Shown piece by piece: positions 26,951-35,916 of a stretch of DNA of 64,000 bases (positions within the stretch are counted from its first letter, which is position 1; the number at the start of each line of letters is the position of its first letter). Origin of the DNA: Streptomyces antibioticus (GTDB taxonomy: Bacteria; Actinomycetota; Actinomycetes; Streptomycetales; Streptomycetaceae); assembly GCF_001514065.1 (NCBI RefSeq), contig NZ_KQ948434.1, forward strand, positions 186,001 to 250,000, in the 5' to 3' direction. The notes beneath the pieces are model-generated. The model was not told the origin of the DNA and searched no databases. It worked only from the letters and a program-made list of their open reading frames with translations. A program made the translations under genes and the position numbers.

Positions 26951-28225
26951 TCAGTGCAGGCGCCGGGCGAAGACGTCCGTCACCCCGTTGGTGTCGTCCG
27001 GCACGAGGTTCGTGGCGTCCGACGCGTAGGCGACCCGATGGCCCGTCAGGGCCGCGCCGCCGGTCGCCGGGCCGTCCGGCTGGGTGCCGTCGGCTGCCGT
27101 GCCGACCCGCTCGATCGCGCCGGTCCGCAGGTCCTTGACGAAGACGTCGGCGACCCCGTTGGTGTCGTCCGGTACGAGGTTCGTGGCGGCCGAGACGAAG
27201 GCGACCCGGCGACCGTCCCCGCTCAGGTACGCCCCGGAGCTCGCGCCGTCGCCCTGCGTGCCGTCGGCGGCGGTGCTGACGCGTACGGTCGTCTGCGACT
27301 CCCCGTCGAGGACGAAGACGTCGGTGACCTTGTTGGTGTCGTCCGGCACCAGGGAACGGACGTTGGAGGCGAAGGCGAACACCCGGGCGTCGGCGCTGAG
27401 CGACGAGTCGAACGAGCTCTCCTTGTAGACGTACTTGGTGGGCCGGCTGATCTGTTCCGTCGTCCGCGCCACGCGGTCGCGTACATAGACGTTGCGGGCG
27501 TGGGTGTAGTCGTGGGCCGGGTCCAGCTGGTCCGCCGACTCGAAGGCCACGTACCGGCCGTCGGCGCTGAGCGCCGCCCCGAGCGAGTCGGCCTCGCCGA
27601 GGGTGCCGTCGGTGCGGTACTGGACCAGCTCGTCCCGCCCTGTCGTGCGGTCGTGGACGATCACGTCGTCGCGCCCGTTGGTGTCGCCGGGCGCGGCGTC
27701 CGGGGTCGAGGTGGTGTACGCGACGACGCGGCCGTCGGCGCTGATGGTGGGCGAGTAGTTGAGCAGGTGGCGCGGCGGCGCGTCCGGGTGACCGTGGCTG
27801 ATCCGCTCGGTGCGGTGGGTACGGCGGTCGACGAGGTAGATGTCGTCGAGGCCGTTGTCGTCGTCCCGGGTGAGCGCGGCGGCGGTGGCGACGACGACAC
27901 GACGGCCGTCACCGCTGAGCGCCACGTCCGTCGCCGGGCCCTCACCGACGCGTTCGGTACGGCCGGTGCGCAGATCGCGGACGAACGCGTCGGCGACGCC
28001 GTTGGTGTCCCCCGGGACGAGGTCGGCGGCGGCCGAGACGAAGGCTACGTACCGGCCGTTCGCGCTGAGCACGGGCCGGCTGGAGGCACCGTCGGCCTGT
28101 CGACCGTGGGAGTCCACGCTCGCCCGTTCCGTGCGCTGCGGTCCTGCTTGGGCCGGTAAGGCGGCCATGGCGAGCGCGGTCGCGACGAAGGCGGCGCTCA
28201 GAGTCGTACGGCGTGCGAGTTGCAT
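26951..28225 (-). CDS. Secreted beta-propeller (TolB/PD40-repeat) protein, copy B
   Basis: 424 aa paralogue of the following gene. Signal peptide MQLARRTTLSAAFVATALAMAALPAQA, then PD40 blades with repeated LSANGRYVAFVS and LVPDDTNGVADVFV motifs. The repeats are more regular here than in copy A, including several nearly exact copies of the DTNG loop. ATG 28225 is chosen because it begins the signal peptide and has GGGGGA upstream; in-frame sequence up to 28354 is not coding-like. Probably first gene of a two-gene unit. Confidence 0.8.
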   Translation of the reverse strand: MQLARRTTLSAAFVATALAMAALPAQAGPQRTERASVDSHGRQADGASSRPVLSANGRYVAFVSAAADLVPGDTNGVADAFVRDLRTGRTERVGEGPATDVALSGDGRRVVVATAAALTRDDDNGLDDIYLVDRRTHRTERISHGHPDAPPRHLLNYSPTISADGRVVAYTTSTPDAAPGDTNGRDDVIVHDRTTGRDELVQYRTDGTLGEADSLGAALSADGRYVAFESADQLDPAHDYTHARNVYVRDRVARTTEQISRPTKYVYKESSFDSSLSADARVFAFASNVRSLVPDDTNKVTDVFVLDGESQTTVRVSTAADGTQGDGASSGAYLSGDGRRVAFVSAATNLVPDDTNGVADVFVKDLRTGAIERVGTAADGTQPDGPATGGAALTGHRVAYASDATNLVPDDTNGVTDVFARRLH

Positions 28226-28358
28226 AGAAAATCCCCCGATTTTCCGTGCGGGCAAAGGAGTTCGGTACAGACGGCGGACGTCCCCGACCTCTCCACGAGG
28301 CAAGCGCATCACACGGCACAGGGCAATCCCCCGAATTGAGTACAACCCGGGCACGGGC

Positions 28359-28961
28359 TCAGGCGTCCGCGAGGAGACTCTCGTTCAGGAACTCCCTCAC
28401 GTGGCCGAGAATCTGCGGTCGGTCGGTGCCGCGGAGGCCGATGGCGACGTGGATGGAGAAGCCGTCGAGGAGTGCCCGTAGGCGGGCCGCGAAGCGGTCC
28501 GGGTCCACCGGTCGGAACTCCCCCCGCGAGACCCCTTCCGCCAGCAGCGCCACCAGGTCGCGGTGCCAGGCGCCCTCGATGGCGGCCTGCCGGTCCCGGG
28601 CCTCGTCGTCGGCATTCTGCGAGCGGTTCCAGACCTCCAGCCACAGAGTCCAGTGGGGGTCCCGGTGGCCGTCGGGGACGTACAGGTCGACGTACGCATC
28701 GAGCCGTTCCCGCGCGGTACCCGTACGGGCGAGGAGCCGGCCGCGCTCGGCGCCCAGCCGGCCCTCGCTCCACTCCAGGGTCTGGAGCAGCAGTTCGTCC
28801 TTGGTGCGGAAGTAGTAGAGGAGGTGGCCGCTGCTCATGCCGAGCTCACGCCCGAGCGCGGCCATGGTGAGCTTCTCCAGGCCGCGGTCGGCGATCATCT
28901 CCATGGCGGCGGTGAGGATGCGCTCGCGGGGCGGGGCGGGGGTGCGGCGGGGGCTGGTCAT
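28359..28961 (-). CDS. TetR-family transcriptional regulator
   Basis: 200 aa. N-terminal HTH (RILTAAMEMIADRGLEKLTM...LGMSSGHLLYYFRTKDELL) with a C-terminal ligand domain of BetI/AcrR appearance (WTLWLEVWNRSQN). Its ATG overlaps the stop of the upstream gene (ATGA, 28958-28961), making it the last gene of the urease-like operon and translationally coupled. I infer that it controls this operon through the palindrome at 33009-33027. An in-frame extension to 29060 lies inside the upstream gene and was rejected. Confidence 0.87.
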   Translation of the reverse strand: MTSPRRTPAPPRERILTAAMEMIADRGLEKLTMAALGRELGMSSGHLLYYFRTKDELLLQTLEWSEGRLGAERGRLLARTGTARERLDAYVDLYVPDGHRDPHWTLWLEVWNRSQNADDEARDRQAAIEGAWHRDLVALLAEGVSRGEFRPVDPDRFAARLRALLDGFSIHVAIGLRGTDRPQILGHVREFLNESLLADA

Positions 28962-29455
28962 ACGGGGGTCACCCGGACCGCGTCGGGCAGGAAGTGCGTC
29001 TCGTACGGGCTGGTGCAGTCGGCGAAGAGCGTCGCCACGACCGCTCCGCACGCGCCGCACACCTCGTTGGGCCCTTCACGGCCGGGCGGCCCGCAGCAGC
29101 CGATCTCCTCCAACGCGGGGTTCTGCGCCAGATACCCACGGGTGTCCTCGGGGTGCACGACCAGGGTGTCGCGCGGCCCGGCGGAGACCAGGAACCCCGG
29201 ACCGTCGGGGTCTCCCATCCACGCGTTCCCCGGATGGGCGACGTCGGCCCAGTCCGGGTCGGGGTGCGGGACGTACGGCGCCCCGCACGCCTCGGGATCC
29301 ACGGCGTACGTCCCGCGCGGCATCGTCGCCGGGGCGTGGCGCGCGCCGTCCGGGCCCCTGCTGCCGTCGTACTCCGGGCAGGCCGGCACCTCGGGCAGCG
29401 GACGCAGCGGCTCGGTGAGCCGGGCGCCGCAGGCGACGCAGTTCAGCACATTCAC
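28958..29455 (-). CDS. Small Cys-rich (zinc-ribbon-like) protein, unknown function
   Basis: 165 aa, not recognised. Begins MNVLNCVACGARL and has a second CGACG pair plus single cysteines near the C-terminus, an arrangement that suggests a bound zinc. The middle is rich in Gly, Pro and Asp (AVDPEACGAPYVPHPDPDWAD). Sits between the deiminase (9-nt gap) and the TetR gene (4-nt overlap), so it belongs to the operon. It could bind a metal or a partner enzyme; nothing indicates catalysis. Confidence 0.7.
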   Translation of the reverse strand: MNVLNCVACGARLTEPLRPLPEVPACPEYDGSRGPDGARHAPATMPRGTYAVDPEACGAPYVPHPDPDWADVAHPGNAWMGDPDGPGFLVSAGPRDTLVVHPEDTRGYLAQNPALEEIGCCGPPGREGPNEVCGACGAVVATLFADCTSPYETHFLPDAVRVTPV

Positions 29456-29464
29456 CCGTACGTT

Positions 29465-30496
29465 CTACCTGACGCCCGCCCTGGGCTGCTGCTGGGTGAT
29501 GCAGTGGATGCCGCCCCCGCCCGCGAAGATCGCACGGGCGTCGACGAGGGTGACCGTGCGGTCGGGGAAGAGGCGGCGGAAGATGCCGGCGGCGAGTTCG
29601 TCGTTCGGGTCGTCGAAGCCGCAGAGGACCACGCCGCCGTTGCAGAGGTAGTGGTTGATGTAGGAGTAGTCGACCCAGTCGCCGTCCTCGTCCTTCAGGA
29701 CGGTCGGCGCCGGGATCTCGACGACCTCCAGGCGTCGGCCCCGCGCGTCGGTCTCGCCGCGCAGGATCTCGACGTACTCCAGGGACCGGGCGTGGTCGGG
29801 GTGGGCCGGGTCGCGCTGGCTGTGGACGACCACGACGCCCGGCCGCGCGAACGCGGCGACGATGTCGACGTGGCCCTGGGTGCCGTACGTGCCGTAGTCG
29901 CCGGCCAGGCCGTGCGGGAGCCAGATCGCCTTGGTGGTGCCGAGCTTGGCGTGGATCTCCGCCTCGACCTGCTCCCGGGTCCAGCCGGGGTTGCGGCCCG
30001 CGCCGAGCTGCACGGTCTCGGTGAGCAGGACCGTGCCCTCGCCGTCGACGTGGATCGCGCCGCCCTCGTTGACGAGGGTGCTGCCCAGCACCGCCACCCC
30101 GGTGAGGTCGGCGACCTGCCCGGCGATCTTCGCGTCGTGCTCCCAGCGTGCCCACTCCTGGCCGCCCCAGCCGTTGAACGTCCAGTCCACGGCGGCGAGT
30201 TGCCCGGCCTCGTCCTTCACGAAGGTCGGGCCGATGTCCCGCATCCACGCGTCGTCGAGCTCGCGCTCCACCAACTCCACCTCCGGACCGAGCAGTTCAC
30301 GGGCCGACTCCTCCTGCCCCGGCCCGTGCACCATGGTCACCGGCTCGAAGCGGCGCACCGCACGGGCCACGGACGCCCAGGCGGCACGCGCCTCCGCCAG
30401 CTCCTCGTCGTTCGTGAACGTCGGGTTGGGGCTGGGCCAGGCCATCCAGGTGCGCTCGTGCGGTTCCCACTCGGCGGGCATGCGGTAGACGGTCAT
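29465..30496 (-). CDS. Agmatine deiminase / peptidyl-arginine-deiminase family protein
   Basis: 343 aa, guanidino-group-modifying fold. Family members hydrolyse agmatine to N-carbamoylputrescine plus ammonia. Core motifs are present: MPAEWEPHERTWMAWP at the start, DDAWMRDIGPTFV, NEGGAIHVDGEGT, the catalytic His in GTQGHVDIVA and the catalytic nucleophile Cys-332 in GGIHCITQQQP. It follows the urease alpha gene by 9 nt. I find no N-carbamoylputrescine amidohydrolase next to it, so agmatine may not be the true substrate. Gene symbol withheld for that reason. Confidence 0.88.
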   Translation of the reverse strand: MTVYRMPAEWEPHERTWMAWPSPNPTFTNDEELAEARAAWASVARAVRRFEPVTMVHGPGQEESARELLGPEVELVERELDDAWMRDIGPTFVKDEAGQLAAVDWTFNGWGGQEWARWEHDAKIAGQVADLTGVAVLGSTLVNEGGAIHVDGEGTVLLTETVQLGAGRNPGWTREQVEAEIHAKLGTTKAIWLPHGLAGDYGTYGTQGHVDIVAAFARPGVVVVHSQRDPAHPDHARSLEYVEILRGETDARGRRLEVVEIPAPTVLKDEDGDWVDYSYINHYLCNGGVVLCGFDDPNDELAAGIFRRLFPDRTVTLVDARAIFAGGGGIHCITQQQPRAGVR

Positions 30497-30505
30497 GAGC
30501 GAGTC

Positions 30506-32218
30506 CTAGAGGAAGTAGAGGCGGTTGAGGGCGACGGACTCGGCGGGTTCCGAGTGCAGCGGCTCGCCGTCGAGGGTCACCAGTCCCGTGCGCTGGTCGA
30601 CATCGACCGCTCCGGTACGGGAGTTGAGGCGCAGGTCGGCCGGTCCGATGCCGCGGGTGCCGCGGACGGCGACCCTGCGGCGGCGGGTCGGCATCGAGTC
30701 GTTGCCCTGGTCGACGGCGGCCTGCGCGACGAAGGCCACCGAGAGGTCGGCGGGGGTGGCGCCGTACGACCCGAACTGCGGTCCCAGGACGAGGGGTTCG
30801 CAGGTGTCCGTCGCCGCGTTGGGGTCGCCGACGACCCCGTACGCCGGGAACCCGGACTTGAGCACCAGCTGCGGCTTGGCCCCGAAGTACTCCGGGCGCC
30901 ACAGCACGATGTCGGCCAGCTTGCCGACCTCGATCGATCCGACCTCGTGCGCGAGCCCGTGGGCGATGGCCGGGTTGATGGTCAGCTTGGCCATGTAGCG
31001 CAGGACGCGCTCGTTGTCGTGGTCGTCGCTCTCGGCGCCGAACTCGGCCTTCATCTTCCCGGCCATCGCGAAGGTGCGGCGGACGGTCTCACCGGCGCGC
31101 CCCATGCCCTGCGCGTCGGAGGAGGTGATGCCGATCGCGCCCAGGTCGTGCAGCACGTCCTCGGCGCCCATGGTCCCGGCGCGGATGCGGTCGCGGGCCA
31201 TGGCGGCGTCGCCGGGCAGGTCGGTCTTGAGGTCGTGGACGGAGACGATCATGCCGTAGTGCTCGGCGACCGCGTCCCGGCCGAAGGGCAGGGTGGGGTT
31301 GGTGGAGGAGCCGATGACATTCGGCACGCCGGCCATCTTCAGCACGTTCGGGACGTGTCCGCCGCCGCAGCCCTCAATGTGGAAGGCGTGGATGGTGCGG
31401 CCCTCCAGCACCCGCAGGGTGTCCTCCACCGACAGGCATTCGTTCAACCCGTCGCTGTGCAGGGCGACTTGGACGTCATGCTCCTCGGCGACGCGCAGGG
31501 CCGTGTCCAGCGCCCGGGTGTGGGCGCCCATGTCCTCGTGCACCTTGAAGCCGCTCGCCCCGCCCTCGGCCAGCGCCTCGATCAGGGGCGCCTCGTGGGA
31601 GGACGAACCCCGGCCCAGGAAACCGATGTTGACCGGCCAGGCGTCGAAGGCGTTGAACGCGTGCCGCAGCGCCCAGGGCGAGTTGACGCCGACGCCCCAC
31701 ACCGGGCCGAACTCCTGCCCGATGATCGTGGTCACCCCGGAGGCCAGCGAGGCCTCCATGATCCGCGGCGACAGCAGGTGAACGTGGGTGTCGACGGCCC
31801 CGGCGGTGGCGATGAGCCCCTCGCCGGACACGATGGACGTGCCGGTGCCGACCACGACGTCCACACCGTCGAGGGTGTCGGGGTTGCCGGCCCGCCCGAT
31901 GGCGCAGATCCGCCCCTCGCGGATGCCGATGGACACCTTGCGGATGCCCAGCACCGCGTCGATCACGACGACGTTGCTGATCACCACGTCACAGGTGTCG
32001 CGGACGGCGGCGGCCTTGAGGTGCAGTCCGTCGCGGGCGGTCTTGCCGAAGCCGGCGAGGAACTCGTCGCCGTACCGCTGGGAGTCGACCTCGACCCGGA
32101 TCGTCAGCCCCGAGTCACCGAGGCGGACGCGGTCGCCGGCGCGGGGGCCGTGGGTGGCGGCGTACTCGTGGGGGGTGAGGCGCCGGGCCTCGGCGGGGTG
32201 CCCTCCGGGGCGGCTCAT
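30506..32218 (-). CDS. ureC: Divergent urease alpha-subunit (UreC-like) amidohydrolase
   Basis: 570 aa. Amidohydrolase with a UreC layout: metal ligands in DTHVHLLSP, the carbamylated Lys in GASGFKVHEDMG, His in ALHSDGLNE and AFHIEGCGGGH, and Asp in SSDAQGMGRAG. Differences from canonical ureases: HEDWG reads HEDMG, and the mobile-flap MVCHH motif reads IVSVHD, so the flap Cys is Val while its catalytic His remains. No ureD/E/F/G accessory genes are nearby; they would have to come from elsewhere. ATG 32218 overlaps the ureAB stop. Urea hydrolysis is likely by homology but a modified substrate is possible. Confidence 0.88.
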   Translation of the reverse strand: MSRPGGHPAEARRLTPHEYAATHGPRAGDRVRLGDSGLTIRVEVDSQRYGDEFLAGFGKTARDGLHLKAAAVRDTCDVVISNVVVIDAVLGIRKVSIGIREGRICAIGRAGNPDTLDGVDVVVGTGTSIVSGEGLIATAGAVDTHVHLLSPRIMEASLASGVTTIIGQEFGPVWGVGVNSPWALRHAFNAFDAWPVNIGFLGRGSSSHEAPLIEALAEGGASGFKVHEDMGAHTRALDTALRVAEEHDVQVALHSDGLNECLSVEDTLRVLEGRTIHAFHIEGCGGGHVPNVLKMAGVPNVIGSSTNPTLPFGRDAVAEHYGMIVSVHDLKTDLPGDAAMARDRIRAGTMGAEDVLHDLGAIGITSSDAQGMGRAGETVRRTFAMAGKMKAEFGAESDDHDNERVLRYMAKLTINPAIAHGLAHEVGSIEVGKLADIVLWRPEYFGAKPQLVLKSGFPAYGVVGDPNAATDTCEPLVLGPQFGSYGATPADLSVAFVAQAAVDQGNDSMPTRRRRVAVRGTRGIGPADLRLNSRTGAVDVDQRTGLVTLDGEPLHSEPAESVALNRLYFL

Positions 32219-32994
32219 ACGGCGGCCTCCTCGTCGTCGATGTCGTTGAGGCTCTCGATGTCGTCGAGGCTCTCGGTGCCGCCGGTGCCGCCGGTCTCGG
32301 TGAGGCCCAGGATGGCGTCGGCCCCCAGGTATCCGCAGGCGGCGGCCCGCCGCAGCGCCTCCTCCCGCGCCCCGGGCGCGTCCAGCGCCCCGTCCACCAG
32401 CCCGGCGAACCCGATCGCGACCCGTGCCCCGCCGATCGGCACGAGCCCGACCTCCAGTGACTCCCCGGGCCCGAACCGCACCGACGACCCGGCGGGCACG
32501 GCGAGCCGCATGCCGTAGGCGGCGGTGCGGGCGAAGTCGAGGCGCGGGTTGGCCTCGAAGAAGTGGAAGTGGGAGGTGACGGAGACGGGGACGGTCGCGG
32601 TGTTGGTGACCGTCAGCCGGACGACCGCCTCCGGCTCGGCATGCTCCGGCCCCGGCAGCAGTGCGCCCGGCGCCTGCTCGGCGAGGCCGCCGCCCCCGAT
32701 GGGGTCGGAGACGACCGCGAGCCGTGAGCCGTCGTCGAAGACGGCCTCGACATGCACCTCGGTGACGACGTCCGCGACGCCGGGCAGCACGTCGTCCGGG
32801 CCGAGGACGGCCCGGGCGCGCTCGATGGCCTCGGCGAGCCGGAGGCCGTCCCGGGCGGCCTCGCACACGGTGTCCGCGATGAGCGCGGTGGCCTCCGGCA
32901 CGTTGAGCCGGAGGCCGCGGGCCCTGCGGGCCCGGGCCAGCTCGGCGGCGCCGAAGAGCAGCAGGCGGTCGCGTTCGGTGGGGGTGAGCCGCAT
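32215..32994 (-). CDS. ureAB: Fused urease gamma-beta subunit (UreAB)
   Basis: 259 aa. The N-terminal 100 residues are the gamma subunit (MRLTPTERDRLLLF, ADTVCEAARDGLRLAEAIERAR), followed by the beta subunit (VTSHFHFFEANPRLDFARTAAYGMRLAVPAGSS). Such fusions are known in some ureases. It is the first gene of the operon; AAGGGAA is 5-11 nt before the ATG. An acidic Asp/Glu tail (SLDDIESLNDIDDEE) is unusual. The promoter region contains the TTTAGAG palindrome 15 nt upstream of the start. Confidence 0.9.
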   Translation of the reverse strand: MRLTPTERDRLLLFGAAELARARRARGLRLNVPEATALIADTVCEAARDGLRLAEAIERARAVLGPDDVLPGVADVVTEVHVEAVFDDGSRLAVVSDPIGGGGLAEQAPGALLPGPEHAEPEAVVRLTVTNTATVPVSVTSHFHFFEANPRLDFARTAAYGMRLAVPAGSSVRFGPGESLEVGLVPIGGARVAIGFAGLVDGALDAPGAREEALRRAAACGYLGADAILGLTETGGTGGTESLDDIESLNDIDDEEAAV

Positions 32995-33008
32995 GTCGTT
33001 CCCTTCAA

Positions 33009-33027
33009 TTTAGAGCAACACTCTAAA
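33009..33027. promoter_or_regulatory. Palindrome between ureAB and the NCS1 permease, likely TetR operator
   Basis: TTTAGAG (33009-33015) and CTCTAAA (33021-33027) form a perfect 7+5+7 inverted repeat, 15 nt before the ureAB ATG and 93 nt before the permease ATG. Length and symmetry suit a TetR dimer; the operon's own TetR is the candidate. Confidence 0.65.
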
Positions 33028-33119
33028 CAGAGAATGCCGACAATCCAAGGCTTGACGGCGGAGCAGCGAGCGGCCCACATTGAACGTCACTCAAACTGAG
33101 GGACCGAGGGAGACGCAGC

Positions 33120-34559
33120 ATGCCGATGGAACAGCGCGGGGTCGACACCATCCCCGACGAGGAACGCACCAGCGGGCCACGCGACCTCATCTCGATCCTG
33201 CTCGGCTCGAACCTGTGTCTGGGCGTGATCGTCTTCGGCTGGCTGCCGCCGTCCTTCGGTCTCGACTGGTGGGGGTCGGTGAGCTCGATCGTGGCCGGCA
33301 CGGTGGTCGGCACCCTGCTGACGGCCCCGCTCGCGCTGATCTCGCTGCGCACCGCGACCAACCTCTCCACCTCCTCCGGCGCCCAGTTCGGCGTCCGCGG
33401 CCGACTGGTCGGCTCGGTGGTGGGCCTGCTCCTCGCCCTCGGCTACACCGCGCTGACCGTGTGGATCGGCGGCGATGTGATGGTGGGCGTGCTGGGCCGG
33501 CTGGTCGGGCTGCCGGCGAACGGATGGTCGTACGGCGTGATCTACGGGCTGCTCGCCGCGGCGACCGTGGCGGGCGCGGTGTACGGCTACCGGGTGCTGC
33601 TCACCATGTCGCGGGTGCTGGCGATCGGCATGACGGCCCTGCTGGTCCTCGGGGTCGTGGCCTACGCCCCCGACTTCACCACGGCCGCACTGCCCGAGGC
33701 GGGCGGCTATCTGCTGGACGGCTACTGGCCCACCTGGCTCCTCGCGGCCGTGGCGGCGGGTCTGTCCGGCCCGATCGCCTTCATCACCCTCCTCGGCGAC
33801 TACACCCGCTACATCTCCCCGGCCCGCCACTCCGACCGCCGGGTCCTGCACGCCACGTGGCTCGGGCTGCTGCTGGGCCTGCTGGTGCCGCAGCTCTTCG
33901 GCACGTTCACGGCGTACGCGGCCCGCGCGGCGCTGGACTACGCCGGGCCCCTGGTCGACGCCTCCCCGTCCTGGTACCTGCTGCCCCTCCTCCTGGCCGC
34001 CTCCGCGGGCTCGGTGGGCAACGCGGGGCTGATGCTGTACTCCATGGGCCTCGACCTGGACGCGATCCTGCCGCGCGCCTCGCGCGCCCGGGCCACGTAC
34101 ACGGTCGCGGTGGTGGCGACGGCCTGCGTCTTCGTCGGCCACTACGCCTCGTCCGCGCAGGACGCGATGACGTCCTTCGTCCTCCTGCTGACGGCGATCG
34201 GCACGCCATGGGCGGTCATCACCCTCATCGGCTTCGTGCGCGGCCGTGGCGTGTACGACCCGGACGCCCTCCAGGTCTTCAACCGCCGTGCGCGCGGCGG
34301 GATCTACTGGTTCCGGGGCGGCTGGAACATCCCGGCCACGGTGTCGTGGGCGCTGGGCGCGGCGGTCGGTCTGCTGGCGGTGTCGCTGCCGTCGTACGAG
34401 GGGCCGCTGCTGTCCCTGACGGGCGGGGTGGACTGCAGCTTCCTGCTGTCGGGGATCGTGGGCGGAGTCGTGTACGTCCTGCTGTCGCCCCGGCGGGACA
34501 GCGACAGGGCCGCCACGGAGGTGACCTCCGCGACGGCCCTGGCCAACAGCGATCTCTAG
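33120..34559 (+). CDS. NCS1-family nucleobase:cation symporter (CodB-like permease)
   Basis: 479 aa with about 12 membrane segments. NCS1 hallmarks: an N-terminal DLISILLGSNLCLGVIVFGW helix, a GLDWWGSVSSIV segment and an internal SAAGSVGNAGLMLYSMGL region. Family members import cytosine, purines, hydantoins or allantoin with sodium or protons. It is divergent from the urease-like operon with the palindrome between them, so a shared regulator and related nitrogenous substrate are plausible. GGGAG is 8 nt before the ATG. Its stop is 10 nt from the convergent ilvE stop. Confidence 0.88.
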   Translation: MPMEQRGVDTIPDEERTSGPRDLISILLGSNLCLGVIVFGWLPPSFGLDWWGSVSSIVAGTVVGTLLTAPLALISLRTATNLSTSSGAQFGVRGRLVGSVVGLLLALGYTALTVWIGGDVMVGVLGRLVGLPANGWSYGVIYGLLAAATVAGAVYGYRVLLTMSRVLAIGMTALLVLGVVAYAPDFTTAALPEAGGYLLDGYWPTWLLAAVAAGLSGPIAFITLLGDYTRYISPARHSDRRVLHATWLGLLLGLLVPQLFGTFTAYAARAALDYAGPLVDASPSWYLLPLLLAASAGSVGNAGLMLYSMGLDLDAILPRASRARATYTVAVVATACVFVGHYASSAQDAMTSFVLLLTAIGTPWAVITLIGFVRGRGVYDPDALQVFNRRARGGIYWFRGGWNIPATVSWALGAAVGLLAVSLPSYEGPLLSLTGGVDCSFLLSGIVGGVVYVLLSPRRDSDRAATEVTSATALANSDL

Positions 34560-34569
34560 GCTCTTCGTC

Positions 34570-35658
34570 CTAGCCCAGCTTGTGCATCCAGCCGTGCTTG
34601 TCCTGCGCCGTGCCGCGCTGGATGTCCAGCAGGGCCTGGCGGAGCTTCACCGTGACCTCGCCCGGGTCGCCCGCGCCCTGGGTCCACTCGGCGCCGGTGC
34701 GCTTGACCGTGCCGACCGGGGTGATCACGGCCGCGGTGCCGCAGGCGAAGACCTCGGTCAGGGTGCCGTTGGCGGAGTCGTTCTGCCACTGGTCGACGGA
34801 GACCCGGCCCTCCTCGGCCTCGTAGCCGAGGTCGCGGGCGACGGCGAGGAGCGAGTCGCGGGTGACGCCCTCCAGGATGGAGCCGGTGAGGGTAGGGGTG
34901 ACGATCTTGTTGCCGTACACGAAGTACAGGTTCATGCCGCCGAGTTCCTCGACCCACTTGCGCTCGACCGCGTCGAGGTAGCAGACCTGGGCGCAGCCCT
35001 GCTCGGCGGCCTCGGCCTGGGCGAGCAGGGAGGCGGCGTAGTTGCCGCCGGTCTTGGCGTCGCCCATGCCGCCGGGGACGGCGCGGACGTGGTCCTCGGA
35101 GACCCAGATCGACACCGGCTTGACGCCGCCGGGGAAGTAGGCGCCGGCGGGGGACGCGATGACCAGGAACAGGTACTCGTTGGCGGGCTTCACGCCCAGG
35201 CCGACCTCGGTCGCGATCATGAACGGGCGGAGGTAGAGGGACTCCTCGCCGCCGTGCGCCGGGACCCACGCCTCGTCCTGCTTCACCAGCGCGTCGCACG
35301 CCTCGATGAACGTCTCGACCGGCAGCTCCGGCATGCCGAGGCGGCGGGCGGAGGCCTGGAAGCGCTGGGCGTTCTTCTCCGGGCGGAAGGTGGCGACGGT
35401 GCCGTCGGGCTGGCGGTAGGCCTTCAGGCCCTCGAAGATCTCCTGCGCGTAGTGCAGGACCATCGTCGCCGGGTCGAGGGAGAGCGGCGCGTACGGCACG
35501 AGCTGGCCGTCGTGCCAGCCGCGGCCCTCGGTCCACTTGATGACGACCATGTGGTCGGTGAAGTGGCGGCCGAACCCGGGGTTGGCCAGGATCGCGGCGC
35601 GTTCCGCGTCGGAAAGTGGCGAGGCCGAGGGCTTGAGCTCGATCGTGGGCGTCGTCAT
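34570..35658 (-). CDS. ilvE: Branched-chain amino acid aminotransferase IlvE
   Basis: 362 aa fold-type IV PLP enzyme; interconverts 2-oxo acids with Ile, Leu and Val, the last step of the pathway. The PLP lysine lies in [27 protein letters not shown] near residue 80 and [13 protein letters not shown] near the C-terminus are class IV landmarks. ATG 35658 carries AAGGA about 11 nt upstream; an extension to 35706 was rejected because it lacks a site. The gene lies downstream of leuB on the same strand but a strong hairpin (35858-35892) separates them, so a separate promoter is likely. Confidence 0.94.
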   Translation of the reverse strand: MTTPTIELKPSASPLSDAERAAILANPGFGRHFTDHMVVIKWTEGRGWHDGQLVPYAPLSLDPATMVLHYAQEIFEGLKAYRQPDGTVATFRPEKNAQRFQASARRLGMPELPVETFIEACDALVKQDEAWVPAHGGEESLYLRPFMIATEVGLGVKPANEYLFLVIASPAGAYFPGGVKPVSIWVSEDHVRAVPGGMGDAKTGGNYAASLLAQAEAAEQGCAQVCYLDAVERKWVEELGGMNLYFVYGNKIVTPTLTGSILEGVTRDSLLAVARDLGYEAEEGRVSVDQWQNDSANGTLTEVFACGTAAVITPVGTVKRTGAEWTQGAGDPGEVTVKLRQALLDIQRGTAQDKHGWMHKLG

Positions 35659-35857
35659 GAGTGGTTGTCCTTCACCGGTTGTGTAGTGACACGGGCCGCC
35701 GCTCACGCCCTTTTACTGTCAGTGACCAGTGCTAGGACGTCCGAGCATTCCCTCATTCCGCGGCTCCGCGTTCGATTATCGCGCGCGGGGGTCCGTGGAA
35801 GAAAACGGCGTGAATGCGACCCAGGGGTTGATGGTGTCACCCGGCGGGGGACATACG

Positions 35858-35892
35858 GAAGCCGCCGGGTGCTGATGCGACCCGGCGGCTTC
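35858..35892 (-). terminator. Terminator after leuB
   Basis: Perfect 13-bp stem GAAGCCGCCGGGT/ACCCGGCGGCTTC with a 9-nt loop, 24 nt downstream of the leuB stop on the minus strand. Confidence 0.82.
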
Positions 35893-35916
35893 GAGGTGTT
35901 ACTGGGCAGCCGCGGG

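Noticed and set aside
25611..28225. Reading the two propellers as one broken gene
   Set aside because: Each has its own signal peptide, start and stop, and complete blade set.
28958..30496. Treating the deiminase and the Cys-rich protein as one frameshifted gene
   Set aside because: Each has a complete start and end, with a 9-nt gap; the deiminase keeps its C-terminal catalytic Cys motif.
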